Positions 1 through 9,522 are shown, numbered from the stretch's first letter. The stretch: DNA of 64,000 nt from Mycolicibacterium grossiae (GCF_008329645.1 NZ_CP043474.1:186001-250000); one strand, 5' to 3'. The notes: generated by a model from the sequence alone, not told the origin. Program-made: numbers and translations.

Positions 1-2
1 AG

Positions 3-281
3 AAGGAGCGTTTTGCGGATGCGTCGATGGTCGACCAGTTCATTAAAGAATTCGTCATCACTTCGCAGGATCTTATCGAGCATGACGCCGTCAAGCATGT
101 TCTGGATCCGCTGCCCCGAGTTGGCGAATTGGACACGAAGATCGACTCAATGAAGCAGGCCGCGTACTTCGAGCAATCGGATCAACGGCGTACCGGTGAG
201 GATGACCCTTCTCCATTCGTTCGCAAAACGTGCGTAGCCTTAAGTAGTACGCCGATGTCCGGTCTTCCGGTGACGAAGTAA
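3..281 (+). CDS. C-terminal fragment of an unknown protein
   Basis: The frame is open from the left window edge and ends at TAA 279-281, so this is probably the tail of a larger gene starting outside the window. The visible part is rich in charged residues and begins with a helical stretch around KEFVITSQDLIEHDAVKH. An internal ATG lies at 27 with no convincing ribosome binding site. No family is recognised and the last third has a less natural composition, so the stop may follow a frameshift. Confidence 0.3.
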   Translation, partial: KERFADASMVDQFIKEFVITSQDLIEHDAVKHVLDPLPRVGELDTKIDSMKQAAYFEQSDQRRTGEDDPSPFVRKTCVALSSTPMSGLPVTK

Positions 282-705
282 CGGAAGCTAGCCGTCGCCG
301 GCCCTGCGTTCAGACTTGCGCGCAGCAGACGACGAAGAACTCGACGTCGACGAGGTCAAAAGGATCGGTGTCGCTACAGTGTCCGCGGCCACCGACACCA
401 TGTCTCGAAGGACGCGCCATCCACTCAAGGACTACCGTAGTGGCCCTGCGCGCGCTTGTTCGATCGTGCCACGATTGCGGCCCCCTTTACGCCATGACAT
501 CGCAAAACTCATCTTGAGCAGTCCCGTCATACGAGTGTCGCTAGGACGCAAACCCGTCTACTTTCCGCTACCACTGACGTGAGTTCGAAGCAGTCCATCA
601 GACGACATGACAGACAGCATGCGAAACAAGCGATCATGCGTGTTCGTACAGCAGCCGACACCACACTATCGTTCGTTCGAGGACAGGCGGTAAAGCGAGG
701 CATTC
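282..705. other. Stretch without a supported gene
   Basis: Open frames here (for example 316-582 on the plus strand) have unnatural composition and no recognisable motif. It presumably holds the promoter of the MarR gene that follows. Confidence 0.4.
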
Positions 706-1206
706 ATGGCGATCCACCCGCACGACATTGCCGGCAGGCGCGCGCTTGAGAAGCAACTTGGCGCTAACCTGCGCGAACTCACGGCGGAAGCGAACAGGCT
801 ATCACGTGTCTTCGCAGAGCAACACGACATATCAGCAAACGAATTTCGAGCCTTGTTGTTCGTCATGATCGCCGAAACGTCGCATCGTCCTTTGACGGCA
901 GGACAACTGCGAGAACGTATGGGCATGTCGGGTGCCGCCATCACGTACATCGTGGATCGCATGGTGGCGGCCGGACACCTACGGCGTGACGCCGACCTGA
1001 CGGACCGGCGCCGCGTGTATCTGCACTATGGCGACGAAGGCATGAGGGTTGCGCAGAAGTTTTTCTCACGGCTCGCCGCACAACAACACACTGCGCTCAG
1101 TGAGATGAGCGATGGGGAGCTCACAGTCGCAAACCGGGTTTTTGACGCAATGGTGTTCGGCATGCGGTCCTTTCGGGCAGAGGTGCCCGTTCGCCCACGG
1201 CACTAG
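706..1206 (+). CDS. MarR-family transcriptional regulator
   Basis: This 166-residue protein has the usual MarR layout: an N-terminal dimerisation helix (residues 10-45), then a winged helix-turn-helix. The stretch LTAGQLRERMGMSGAAITY (about 63-81) fits the recognition helices and the DRRRVYLHY segment (about 101-109) fits the wing. The C-terminal helices end near residue 155. Such proteins usually repress a neighbouring promoter and respond to small ligands. ATG at 706 follows a purine-rich GCGAGG. The next gene in the same direction, 45 bases on, encodes an RsbW-type kinase, so co-transcription is possible. Family assignment is firm; the target is unknown. Confidence 0.85.
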   Translation: MAIHPHDIAGRRALEKQLGANLRELTAEANRLSRVFAEQHDISANEFRALLFVMIAETSHRPLTAGQLRERMGMSGAAITYIVDRMVAAGHLRRDADLTDRRRVYLHYGDEGMRVAQKFFSRLAAQQHTALSEMSDGELTVANRVFDAMVFGMRSFRAEVPVRPRH

Positions 1207-1250
1207 GATCGCCACTCATCGCTCCGAGTGCCCGAGCTCCGCACGGTCAC

Positions 1251-1748
1251 ATGCAGACACTTGCTAACGCTGCCCTTCTCAACAGAGTTGCCGCCAATAA
1301 ATACGACTTGAGTGGGTACGCCGACTATGTGGAAGACGACCTTGCGGCAGTTGGAGACCGTGCATTGAGGCTCGAGGTTGTCGCTCGTCCAGAACAACTC
1401 GGCCAGCTTCGCGAGCAACTGACGAATTGGCTCTCGAGTGTCGGCGTCCTTGACGGCGTCGGTACTGATGTCCTACTCGCTGTCAACGAAGCGTGTACCA
1501 ACTGCATTGAACATGCATATCGCGGTGCGGTGCCCGGCCTGCTCAGCATCGATGCCATCCGTCGGCATTCTTACTTGCGGGTCGTGGTCTCGGATCACGG
1601 CAAGTGGCAGGAGCCGGTGCCGCGGCTTTCTACCAGCATTCGCGGTCGCGGCATTCCGATGATGTCGGCTCTCAGCGATCGGGTGACGGTCAAACCCTCG
1701 CTACACGGGACTACCGTCACCTTGATCTACGCCCTACAAACCAATTGA
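1251..1748 (+). CDS. RsbW/SpoIIAB-type anti-sigma factor serine kinase, GHKL ATPase fold
   Basis: The 165-residue protein carries the boxes of the HATPase_c_2 group of anti-sigma factors: an N box VNEACTNCIEHAY (about 79-91), a G1-like VSDHGKW (about 113-119) and a G2-like GRGIPMM (about 132-138), followed by the final strand GTTVTLIY. Known relatives bind a sigma-B/F-type factor and phosphorylate an anti-anti-sigma STAS protein. The first roughly 40 residues lie before the canonical domain, so a later start is possible. It is the best-preserved kinase of the partner-switching parts in this region. No STAS antagonist gene was found nearby, so its partner is not known. Confidence 0.85.
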   Translation: MQTLANAALLNRVAANKYDLSGYADYVEDDLAAVGDRALRLEVVARPEQLGQLREQLTNWLSSVGVLDGVGTDVLLAVNEACTNCIEHAYRGAVPGLLSIDAIRRHSYLRVVVSDHGKWQEPVPRLSTSIRGRGIPMMSALSDRVTVKPSLHGTTVTLIYALQTN

Positions 1749-1933
1749 TCAACATCAAGTCCGATCACGACGACCGAGGCCTCGATTGCTCACTACTACC
1801 CGTGAGAAGACGAAGAGCGGGCAGTCGTCCCTTCTTGCGAACCGCCGATGTACCGTTACGAAGTGCGGCACCAACTCAAGGAATCGAACACTAACTCTTT
1901 GTGGGCCTGCGAGGAGGCTTGGATGGCGGCATA

Positions 1934-3016
1934 GTGCCTATCGCTTCAGATCGCTTCTACTGGCTGACCGCGTTCCTGGCCGCGCGCGGTCTGCAACGCT
2001 TAACGACCAGACTCGTCGCGGCGAGCATCATCTGTCTCGCCGCGATGCCGCCCCTTCTACTCGTCAGTCCTTACGGTGCCCATGGGCGGGTTAGCGTCCT
2101 GACTGTTCTCGCGGTGGCCGCCGCGGCATTTGGAATAGCGTGTCTATGGCTGCGCAAACAGTGGCCAAAGCGTTGGCAGTCGCAAACGTGCGTCATCGCC
2201 GGCGCACTCTGTATCTCGGCTGCTGCTTCGACTGCCCAACTGCCGGCGCTTGGGTTGATTGGCTGTGGAGGGTTCGTTGTTCTGTCCGCTTTCACGGCAT
2301 GTTTTCATTCGCTGCGTCTCGTGCAGCTCGTTTGGCTCATTGCGCTCGTCACGCTCATACCACTCGCCGTTCGGGCGGCGGCCGACGACGTGGCTCTGGC
2401 AGTAGCGACCGCAGCGTTATGCATACTGACGAACATCTTCGTCGTATTCATATGCTGGTTGTTACTTGGGATGATTGACCACGAACACCACGAAGACATT
2501 GAACCCCTTACCGGCCTCCTGACGCGCGCGGCCTTCAATGATCGGGTCTCGACGCTCATTCATGCACGCGAGCGAGACGACGATCGATTTCTCGCGATAC
2601 TGGCCGTGTCGCTCGACGGCTTCGCCGTACTTGCAGCCACGTCAAGCGTCGCGGATACAGCTCTTGCGCGAGTAGCGATCAGTCAACGACTCCGTGAAAC
2701 CGTTCGGTCGAACGCGATCGTGGCAAACGTCGGCGAATCCGACTACCTCGTCGCTGACGTATTCACAACGCCCGATGTAGCACCGCTTGCCGAGCGCATC
2801 TGCAACTGTGTTGCCACAGCTCCGCACCGCCTCGAGGCCAGTGTCGGCGCTGTCAGTACACCACTGCGACCATTGTATGAACACGCCGATGATGGTGTCT
2901 GTGAGGAACTGATAGCGCTGGCATCAATGAGCATGCACGATGCTCGTCGCGCCGGCGGCAACCAGGCTCACTATGCCGTCTGTCCGCCCTTGAAGACACT
3001 GCAAAAAGACGACTAG
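1934..3016 (+). CDS. Membrane-anchored degenerate GGDEF protein
   Basis: The N-terminal half has about six hydrophobic segments (roughly residues 25-190) and the C-terminal half aligns with a GGDEF domain. The domain start EPLTGLLTRAAF matches the usual D-x-LT-x-L-x-NR entry, but the signature is VGESDY instead of GG[D/E]EF and the metal-binding Asp segment reads AVSLDGFA. Diguanylate cyclase activity is therefore unlikely; a structural or sensory role is more probable. Organisation matches the intact GGDEF gene at 12497, including the FYWL / FGWL start of the membrane region, so the two are paralogues. GTG at 1934 was chosen by that comparison; the frame is open upstream to GTG 1901. Confidence 0.8.
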   Translation: MPIASDRFYWLTAFLAARGLQRLTTRLVAASIICLAAMPPLLLVSPYGAHGRVSVLTVLAVAAAAFGIACLWLRKQWPKRWQSQTCVIAGALCISAAASTAQLPALGLIGCGGFVVLSAFTACFHSLRLVQLVWLIALVTLIPLAVRAAADDVALAVATAALCILTNIFVVFICWLLLGMIDHEHHEDIEPLTGLLTRAAFNDRVSTLIHARERDDDRFLAILAVSLDGFAVLAATSSVADTALARVAISQRLRETVRSNAIVANVGESDYLVADVFTTPDVAPLAERICNCVATAPHRLEASVGAVSTPLRPLYEHADDGVCEELIALASMSMHDARRAGGNQAHYAVCPPLKTLQKDD

Positions 3017-3051
3017 ATGTCGCGTCGCTTTTGGTTAACGCGTCGGTTCGC

Positions 3052-3555
3052 TTAGAAGCCGTACACCTCGCCTGCGTTGTTGCCGGGCATCGGAGGGCCG
3101 TCGAAGGGGCCGGGCGGTTGCGGCGGGATGGTGTTGCTCGGCGGGTATGGGCCGTCGCTTACCGGACCTCCGCTCTGCTGTCCGGGGAGCGGACCTTGAG
3201 GCTGCATCGAACCGTCCATGACCGGACCTCCAGTGTCCCGGCCTGGCACCGGCGGCAGTTCGATGGGCGGCTGCGGTTCCCACGGCGACGGGAAGGGCTG
3301 CCACGGAGGCGGAAAATGCTGCCACGGGGGCGGTGGTGGCGGCGGAAAGTAGTCAGGAACAGGAGGTAGGTCATCAGGATTTGTGTAATCCGTCGGGCCG
3401 TTCTGAATCGGCCCCTGCGTAGGATCTTGCATAGGATCCCCGATCGGAACACCAGGCGGCGGCGGCGGAAGCGGTTCCGCCGAAACGGCTGGCGCTAAGC
3501 CCACGGCGCTTAAACCGATTCCTACAGACGCGAGCGCGAGCGCAACACTTCGCAT
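3052..3555 (-). CDS. Proline-rich secreted protein
   Basis: This 167-residue protein starts with a Sec signal peptide (MRSVALALASVGIGLSAVG, cleavage likely after VSA-EP near residue 26). The mature part is extremely rich in proline, with runs such as PPPPPPPW and W-x-x-F-P-P-P-W repeats (about residues 70-95), and has no cysteine. It is probably an extracytoplasmic or cell-wall-associated low-complexity protein. It converges with the GGDEF gene ending 35 bases away. A function cannot be read from the sequence. Confidence 0.75.
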   Translation of the reverse strand: MRSVALALASVGIGLSAVGLAPAVSAEPLPPPPPGVPIGDPMQDPTQGPIQNGPTDYTNPDDLPPVPDYFPPPPPPPWQHFPPPWQPFPSPWEPQPPIELPPVPGRDTGGPVMDGSMQPQGPLPGQQSGGPVSDGPYPPSNTIPPQPPGPFDGPPMPGNNAGEVYGF

Positions 3556-3897
3556 GAACTCCCCCTTTGCCGAGACATCACCGTGACGCCATCACGCAGT
3601 CTTACCGATTGACGGCAGTCTGGGTGTGACATTCGAGCTTTTCGAGTCGGTAAGCCGTCCCAGCTTCGAATGACACAAACAGACGACAGCACGACCCCGC
3701 CGGTCCGATGTAGTCGACGATGGCCCCTTCTTGCACGGGGCACACTCGCGAGCAACGCGCACGGTGAACACGCGGACACTGGTACGGACTCACATGTGGC
3801 AGACGGCAGTCTGCACACGATAACGGTCGAAACAAGCAAACTTGACAACCTAGCCGACCAAAGTACCATGCTGCTCAAAAGTACTGCAGGAGGCATC

Positions 3898-4233
3898 GTG
3901 GCAAAGAAGCGCATTCTGTTAATGCTTGATGACGTGGACCCGTCAGAGACGGCGGACGAGACAGTGTCGTTTGGCCTTGATGGTGTCGAGTACGAGGCTG
4001 ACCTGTCGAAGGGAAACGCCGCCGAACTACGTAAGACGCTCAGGATGTGGATCGCATGTAGCCGTCGCGTTCCGACCCGACGGGATCGTTCGCAGTACTT
4101 CGAAGCATCAACGAGCACTGCGATTCGTTCATGGGCCAGGGAGAATGGCTACGACGTTGGCAGCCGCGGCCGCGTGGCGAAGCACATTCTTGAGGCGTAC
4201 AACGGCTCCGCCGCCACGGCTTCCCGCCGCTAA
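3898..4233 (+). CDS. Lsr2-family nucleoid-associated protein
   Basis: The 111-residue protein has the two-part Lsr2 plan: an N-terminal dimerisation domain (ILLMLDDVDPSETADETVSF with FGLDGVEYEADLSKGNAAELR, residues 5-49) and a C-terminal helical DNA-binding domain (IRSWARENGYDVGSRGRVAKHILEAY). Lsr2 binds the minor groove of AT-rich DNA and silences foreign genes. The linker motif before the C-terminal domain is altered relative to the second copy at 7528. GTG at 3898 is preceded by GGAGG at 3890-3894 and matches the family start; the frame is open further upstream, but that part is not Lsr2-like. A diverged paralogue of the copy at 7528. Confidence 0.85.
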   Translation: MAKKRILLMLDDVDPSETADETVSFGLDGVEYEADLSKGNAAELRKTLRMWIACSRRVPTRRDRSQYFEASTSTAIRSWARENGYDVGSRGRVAKHILEAYNGSAATASRR

Positions 4234-4381
4234 GCGGTCAGCGCTCTCCGCAGAAGGCGAACCCGTCTTCGCTTCGGGCGCCCTAATCTCGGGCATTCGC
4301 AATCGCGACCACATACAGATCGGAGTGCTGGACCTATCGGCGATACGGGAGTCGACCAGACGTACGTGGGTAGCTAGCGGA

Positions 4382-4603
4382 TCAGTCGGTCGAGGAGTGC
4401 TGCTGATCGCGTCCGAGGCGATCAGAAGCCGGAACCCAGACAACGGCGTCATGCGCCGTCAGTTCCGCAACCACGCGACCCATCTCTCGGAAAACCTCAT
4501 CCTGCAACGTCGGATCGGTTACACCAATCCGCTCTAGGCGCTGTCGCTCCAGCCCGTCAACCTGTATGCGCGCCGTCGGGCCGGCATCAAAACTTTCTAG
4601 CAT
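4382..4603 (-). CDS. Small hypothetical protein
   Basis: A 73-residue acidic protein. ATG at 4603 follows an excellent AGAGGAGG with correct spacing, which decides the start over the longer open frame. The middle (DPTLQDEVFREMGRVVAELT) is predicted helical. No known domain. It lies 260 bases from the first IS1081-like insertion. Confidence 0.5.
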   Translation of the reverse strand: MLESFDAGPTARIQVDGLERQRLERIGVTDPTLQDEVFREMGRVVAELTAHDAVVWVPASDRLGRDQQHSSTD

Positions 4604-4862
4604 TTCTGACCTCCTCTCTAATTCCATCCTAGTATGACACGCCGACAAAAGTAGAGCAATATACCACGTGCCTCGCTTATGTGTCAAATGGCTCCGTGAT
4701 CTCGGCATCCAGTATTGAAGACGTTTGGACACTGCGCTCCACCCCCGCTGACGACACGCCATCATGATGTGCCGGGTAGGCGTGTCTTGAGAATGTCTGC
4801 TGGCGTAGCCGAACCCGGCGGCGGGAACCCGATGACGCAAGCTGGAATAGCGGGGAGCAGCC

Positions 4863-6290
4863 GGTTGCGTCCACCAAGGTGGTGTACGAGTCGGACCTGA
4901 TCAGCGGTACCGGCGTGTCGTAGCCGAATGATTGAAGGTCATCGCGTGATTCTTCGAGAGACCGACCAAAGTTTCTCGAGCAAAGGAACCGACGCGATGA
5001 CCACTGCCCACAATATCGACCTGCCCACCGTGCTGGCCGAACGACTCACCACCGCCCATCCCGACGTGCTGCGCGAGCTGCTCGCCACATTCATCCACAC
5101 CCTGATGGGCGCTGAGGCCGACGCCCTGTGCGGCGCCGGATACGGCGAACGCAGCACCGAGCGCACCAACTCCCGCAACGGCTACCGGCACCGCCAATTC
5201 GACACCCGCGCAGGCTCATTGGATCTCGCGATCCCGAAGCTGCGCCACGGCTCCTACTTCCCGGACTGGCTGCTGGAACGCCGCAAACGCGCCGAACGGG
5301 CTCTGACCACGGTAGTCGCGACCTGCTACCTGCTGGGGGTCTCGACGCGGCGGATGGACAAGCTGGTGGAGACCCTGGGGATCACGTCGCTGTCGAAGTC
5401 CCAGGTCAGCGTGATGGCTAAGGAACTCGACGCCGCCGTCGAAGCCTTCCGCACCCGGCCCTTGGACGCCGGCCCGTACACGTTCGTGGCCGCCGACGCC
5501 CTGGTGCTCAAGGTCCGCGAGGGCGGGCGGGTGGTCAACGTGCACGCCCTGATCGCGGTCGGGGTCAACGCCGAGGGCCATCGCGAAATCCTGGGTATTG
5601 ACGTCAGTACCGCCGAGGACGGAGCGGGCTGGTTGACGTTCTGGCGGTCGCTGACCGCCCGCGGCCTGTCCGGGGTCAAATTGGTCACCAGCGACGCCCA
5701 TGCCGGGCTGGTAGCGGCCATTGGGGCGACGCTGCCCGGGGCGGCCTGGCAGCGGTGCAGAACGCATTACACGACCAACCTGATGGCCGTCACTCCCAAG
5801 TCGTCGTGGCCGTGGGTCCGGACATTGTTGCATTCGGTGTTCGATCAACCAGACGCTGAATCGGTTGCTGCGCAATATGATCGGATCATCGAGGCCCTCG
5901 CGGACAAGCTCCCCAAGGTCGCCGACCACCTGGAAGAAGCCCGGGCGGACCTGCTGGCGTTCACTGCGTTTCCCAAGCAGATCTGGCGCCAGATCTGGAG
6001 CAACAACCCCCAGGAACGCCTCAACAAGGAGATCCGCCGACGCACCGACGTCGTCGGCATCTTCCCCGACCGAAACGCTCTGATCCGCCTCGTCGGCGCC
6101 GTCCTGGCCGAACAACACGACGAATGGGCAGAATCGCGGCGCTACCTCGGCCTCGACGTCCTCAGCAAATCACGCACCGTCAACGACACACCGACAGAAC
6201 AGGAGGCCACCCCAGCGGCACTGACCGCCTGACCCAACTACCTCGAAGAATCACACGACGACGTCGTACACCACGTCCCTGGACTTGACC
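4863..6290 (+). mobile_element. IS256-family, IS1081-like insertion sequence, copy 1
   Basis: The element is 1428 bp. Its left end begins GGTTGCGTCCACC and its right end, read inward, GGTCAAGTCCAGG; both continue into GTGGTGTACGA, giving imperfect terminal inverted repeats of about 27 bp. It is flanked by a perfect 8-bp target duplication GAGCAGCC (4855-4862 and 6291-6298), typical of IS256-type transposition. It sits in non-coding DNA between a small minus-strand gene and a frameshifted TMEM175-like gene. Sequence and length match the copies at 9523, 39698 and 51079. Confidence 0.97.
4997..6232 (+). CDS. IS256-family transposase (IS1081-like)
   Basis: The protein has 411 residues from ATG 4997, close to the 415 of IS1081 transposase, which it resembles along its whole length as recalled (for example the ALMGAEADALCGAGY, GSYFPDWLLERRKRAERAL and WRQIWSNNPQERLN segments). 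DDE catalytic candidates are Asp in VAADALVLKVREGG, Asp in TSDAHAGLVAAIG and Glu in NNPQERLNKE, in the order expected for the transposase_mut family. The frame is open 69 bases upstream, but the family start and the GGAACC spacer favour 4997. It catalyses cut-and-copy transposition of its own element. Confidence 0.95.
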   Translation: MTTAHNIDLPTVLAERLTTAHPDVLRELLATFIHTLMGAEADALCGAGYGERSTERTNSRNGYRHRQFDTRAGSLDLAIPKLRHGSYFPDWLLERRKRAERALTTVVATCYLLGVSTRRMDKLVETLGITSLSKSQVSVMAKELDAAVEAFRTRPLDAGPYTFVAADALVLKVREGGRVVNVHALIAVGVNAEGHREILGIDVSTAEDGAGWLTFWRSLTARGLSGVKLVTSDAHAGLVAAIGATLPGAAWQRCRTHYTTNLMAVTPKSSWPWVRTLLHSVFDQPDAESVAAQYDRIIEALADKLPKVADHLEEARADLLAFTAFPKQIWRQIWSNNPQERLNKEIRRRTDVVGIFPDRNALIRLVGAVLAEQHDEWAESRRYLGLDVLSKSRTVNDTPTEQEATPAALTA

Positions 6291-6438
6291 GAGCAGCCTC
6301 CGTTCGCTGGACACCCTTGCGTCCGTGTCACGGAAGGAAAAGTGCTTTACCCTTCGAGCCGCGTCATGCCGAACGTGCGCGAGTAACAGCGGAGTACCTC
6401 TCTGCGCAGATCCGCGGATCGCTCGATTCCCATCGGGA

Positions 6439-7025
6439 CTATGTGAATGTTTTGCGGACAAGGTCGGCCCTGACGTGGATCGCGAGAAAACTCGCGGTCA
6501 ACGCCAACCGGACGCCAGGCGGGAGAAAGACAGCGAAGGCGGCCATGGCGAAGATTGCGACCATTACCCACGCACGGATGAAGTGCACACGCTGGGCGAG
6601 CCGTTGCGCCGGCGAGCTAAAGCCCTGTCGAAACGTTTCATGCATCAGCAATATGTAAGTCAGTTCGACAAATAAAAACACCGCTGAGTAGACCGTCTGC
6701 GGAAAGGCGGCGACGCGACTCGACGACAACCACGCCGTCGTGAACGGGATTAGCGAGATCGCGAACAGGTCGCGAAGTTCGAGAAAGCAAGCACGTTGGT
6801 CAACTTTGTCGCGTATCCGAAGACATGGTGGTGGTTTAGCCACACCACCGCAATAAAGAGGTAGCTCACCGTGTAGCTGGTGACTTCGGGCCACATGTGA
6901 AGGAGCGCTTGAAGGTCATGGTCCTCCGGTGGTCGGAGGTCGAGGACCATAATGGTAATGATCACGGCGAAGATGCCGTCCGATAATGCGGCGAAGCGAT
7001 CGAGGCCGGGTAGTTGGTCGCTCAT
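6439..7025 (-). pseudogene. TMEM175-like (DUF1211) potassium channel, frameshifted
   Basis: The N-terminal part (MSDQLPGLDRFAALSDGIFA, then MVLDLRPP and the VWLNHHH segment) matches bacterial TMEM175-type channels, in which the R-x-x-x-x-SDG motif of TM1 forms the filter. The match stops at about residue 85 and resumes in another frame with RDLFAISLIPFTTAW and three further hydrophobic segments. The switch falls near 6765-6775 and needs a one-base change; total length 587 bases is not divisible by three. The product would be about 195 residues, the usual size. Either a recent pseudogene or a sequencing error. Confidence 0.8.
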
Positions 7026-7527
7026 CGCACGCTATTCTGCCCCACTGCAAGGCGTCGGCGGTCGCTAGACTGTGGCCTCACCCGCAGAAGAGCAGAGTAG
7101 ACCCAGCCGTTGCGCGGCCGTTGAGGATGGGTGTCCCACAATCTTCCCTCCGTTCCGAGGGCGATTCGTGGCGCTTGTCGGCCCTCACAGAGCCCAACGG
7201 CGTTCACAGGAAAGCGGAGTAGTTTCGCAGTAAGCGGTTCGGCACCCCTCGTCGGACCGACTAGGTCGGACCGTAGTCGCACCCCCTACGACTGCGGTCC
7301 GACCGCTTACTGGCTTGTACCGAATGCATGAGACGCTTCTGTACTGCCATTCGAACCCAATTTGCCTTCACCCTGCCGATTCGGTGATGACGAGCACTTC
7401 TGTATACGAGAGGCCACAAATAAGCAGCGCGCATGGGCGCCGTTCTATACTTGAGTCTCGACGTGGTCCCGCCGTTACTCGGTGGAACGCTGCTGCCAAC
7501 GATTCAAGCTACAGCGGCGCCGGTCAG
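7026..7527. other. Non-coding stretch with a strong hairpin
   Basis: No convincing gene is seen on either strand between the TMEM175 remnant and the Lsr2 gene. The only notable structure is the nested inverted repeat listed at 7228-7312. Confidence 0.4.
7228..7312. terminator. Nested inverted repeat, possible terminator or structured site
   Basis: The inner stem pairs 7264-7279 with 7289-7304: 16 bp with a single mismatch (a G.U pair in RNA) around a 9-base C-rich loop. An outer 11-bp pair (7228-7238 with 7302-7312, CAGTAAGCGGT / ACCGCTTACTG) shares bases with the inner right arm. GTCGGACCG occurs twice in direct orientation (7251 and 7265), allowing alternative folds. There is no U tract. 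It lies about 215 bases beyond the stop of the minus-strand Lsr2 gene. Confidence 0.5.
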
Positions 7528-7872
7528 CTAATGCGCTTCCTCGAACGCTTGTACGACTTCCGCCTTCAATCGGCCACGATCCGACACCTCATGACCGTTC
7601 TTGCGCGCCCACTCTCGTATGGCGGCAAGCTGCTCGCGTGACGGCCCGGTCTTCGCTGCCGACTTGCGCGAACTACGCCGACTACCACCAACTTTGGTGG
7701 CTGCCTCGACGAACGGCTTCAACGCTTTGTCGAGCTTCGCTACGTTCGCCTTGGTCAGGTCAATCTGGTAGGTGACGCCACGAAGCGCGAACTCGACCTG
7801 TTCGCCGCTTCCCTCTGCAATCTCGGTTCCGTCCATGTCATCGACGAGTTGGCGGACGATTCGTTCTGCCAC
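7528..7872 (-). CDS. lsr2: Lsr2 nucleoid-associated protein
   Basis: This 114-residue protein is a standard Lsr2: N-terminal oligomerisation domain ([20 protein letters not shown], residues 10-29, then [16 protein letters not shown]), a basic Ser/Arg/Lys-rich linker ([15 protein letters not shown]), and the C-terminal DNA-binding domain [18 protein letters not shown], close to the classical REWA-x-x-x-G-x-x-V-x-x-RGR motif. It silences AT-rich, mostly acquired DNA and shapes the nucleoid. It is more canonical than the copy at 3898. Two Lsr2 genes 3.3 kb apart suggest that the element carries its own silencing proteins, as some actinobacterial plasmids do. Confidence 0.93.
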   Translation of the reverse strand: MAERIVRQLVDDMDGTEIAEGSGEQVEFALRGVTYQIDLTKANVAKLDKALKPFVEAATKVGGSRRSSRKSAAKTGPSREQLAAIREWARKNGHEVSDRGRLKAEVVQAFEEAH

Positions 7873-8195
7873 GAAGGCACTCCTTAAATACTTTTGGACC
7901 CCGTGCTCGCATACTGTACGCCGCGGGTACTAAATGCAAGTTACGAGCGACACGAACCTATCAGTTTCTGCGGTAGTTCAACTTCATAAAACTTTCACCT
8001 GCGTAAATCGGCGTCCACACCGATACCGCAGTGCATCACCGCCGTAAATGGGTGTCCAAAGCCCCACGCGTCTCGATTCGAGCGTTGCGGCGCCGGCCTC
8101 ATCGTCCGTATCCGCTGACTCGGTTCGCGGCGAACAGCCGTTGGCTAGTGGAAGGCTCGCGATGCGCTCATCCCGCGATCTGTAGCGGCGACGGT
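7873..8195. other. Intergenic stretch, presumed Lsr2 promoter
   Basis: No supported gene. The minus-strand Lsr2 start at 7872 and the plus-strand rsbQ remnant at 8196 diverge across it. AT-rich patches near 7875-7995 (for example TTAAATACTTTTGG) would suit a promoter. Confidence 0.35.
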
Positions 8196-8968
8196 GTGTT
8201 GAGACGGGACGACGGGCGTGTGTACGGTCCCTTAGTCGCGAGTCGGCCGATTACGCTGACACACGGGTTAGGTTCGGACCAGACACTGTGAGAGCCCGTC
8301 GTTGATTGCTCGGTGATTAGTACCGTGTCGTACTGTTTGACCATATCGGCTCGGGAACGGCTACCACCCCACCGCGTTAAAGCGCCGACGGTTATGCTCC
8401 GCTCTACGGGTACGCGGTTGATGTCCACTAGATCGACGCAATGGGCCCCAGCGCGGTACCTTCGTTGGCTATTCGGTCGTGAGATCCGTGTCCTCGCCTA
8501 TCGCCGAGCGACACTCGCCTCCCCCTGGTGACAAGCGTCGGCCCCGCTACATTGGTGACGATGACTACCGCGGCGGGGGTACACGACGCGACTTCGACGC
8601 CTTACTCGACTCGCTTGAAAGCAACTACCTCGCATGGACGCGTAAGGGGCGCCTGTTGGAGGGGCGCTGCGGGGCCACCGGGTCTGTACGACAGCTCGCC
8701 GGGAGCGTCTGCCGAACGGAACCGCTGCGCGTCTGCGTGACCATACGAGGGACATCTTTGAAGACGATTGCAGCGATCCGCCGCGCGCGTCGGTGCGAAG
8801 GCTCATCATCGACTGCGAAGGCGACGTGAACGTACCCGACAGTCGGACGCTATCTAACATGAGCACGTCGTGAACAGCCGCCCTGTCACCATCAAACGAA
8901 TGGACACTGCCCTCACGTGAGCACCCCCCGACTAGCTCCAACGCGATCGCGGCATCTCTGAGCCGATA
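8196..8968 (+). pseudogene. rsbQ: RsbQ-type alpha/beta hydrolase, multiply frameshifted
   Basis: Pieces of an RsbQ-like hydrolase appear in order in changing frames: VLRRDDGRVYGP from GTG 8196, LTHGLGSDQTL before a stop at 8289, RVVLFDHIGSG near 8330, a GYAVDV segment near 8405, FVGYSV (nucleophile elbow, normally GHSVS) at 8461, RPRYIGDDDYRGG and FDALLDSLESNYLAWTR at 8540-8640, SVCRTEPL near 8710, and the catalytic-histidine region GHCPHVSTP at 8902. RsbQ normally supplies the energy-stress signal to the RsbP phosphatase, whose gene follows directly (GTG 8969). Several frameshifts and at least two stops rule out a functional product. The matching order and neighbour make the assignment firm. 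Confidence 0.85.
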
Positions 8969-9522
8969 GTGAGTGATGAACCCTCGCCGCCGAGAGACTT
9001 CGAGCGGCTCTTCGATGAAGCGCCATGTGGCTACATCGTGACAACCTCAGACCGACGCATCCGACGCGCCAACGCGACGGTCGCACAGTGGCTCGGCATG
9101 CAACCGTATGAGTTGACTGGTCTGCAACTAACCGACCTGATGACTGTCGGTAGCCGGATCCACTTCGAGACGCACTTCGCATCGCTGATTGAGGTGAATC
9201 CGACAATGGCCGGAGTAGCCGTCGACCTTCGCCACGCCGACGGTGACGCCTTTCCGGTGTACCTCGCAGCGGCTGGGAGTCGGGACAGCTTCGACCACAT
9301 CGTTGAACTACGCTTCACACTCGACGATGCGCGCGACCGTCGGTCGTACGAACGTGAGCTGCTGGAGGCGCAGCGTCGTGCGGATGATGAACGTCGCCAA
9401 GTCGAGCTGCTGGCTGGAACGCTGCGCCGCTCGCTTGTACCGTCGGCGTTGTGCCCACCTGCCGGTCTCGAGGCAAGTGCCTACTTTCACGCCGCGTCCA
9501 CAGCGGATGTCGGGGGTGACTT

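Noticed and set aside
3522..4118. 198-codon minus-strand frame over the Lsr2-like gene and its promoter
   Set aside because: Unnatural Ser/Arg/Cys composition; the plus-strand Lsr2 protein explains the coding signal.
5216..6118. Long minus-strand frame of 300 codons inside the IS1081-like element, repeated in all copies
   Set aside because: It is antisense to the transposase, with composition set by the high GC of the coding strand; no family motif.
7264..7304. Integron attC site
   Set aside because: No integrase gene, no R/L core sites (GTTRRRY) in the hairpin arms.
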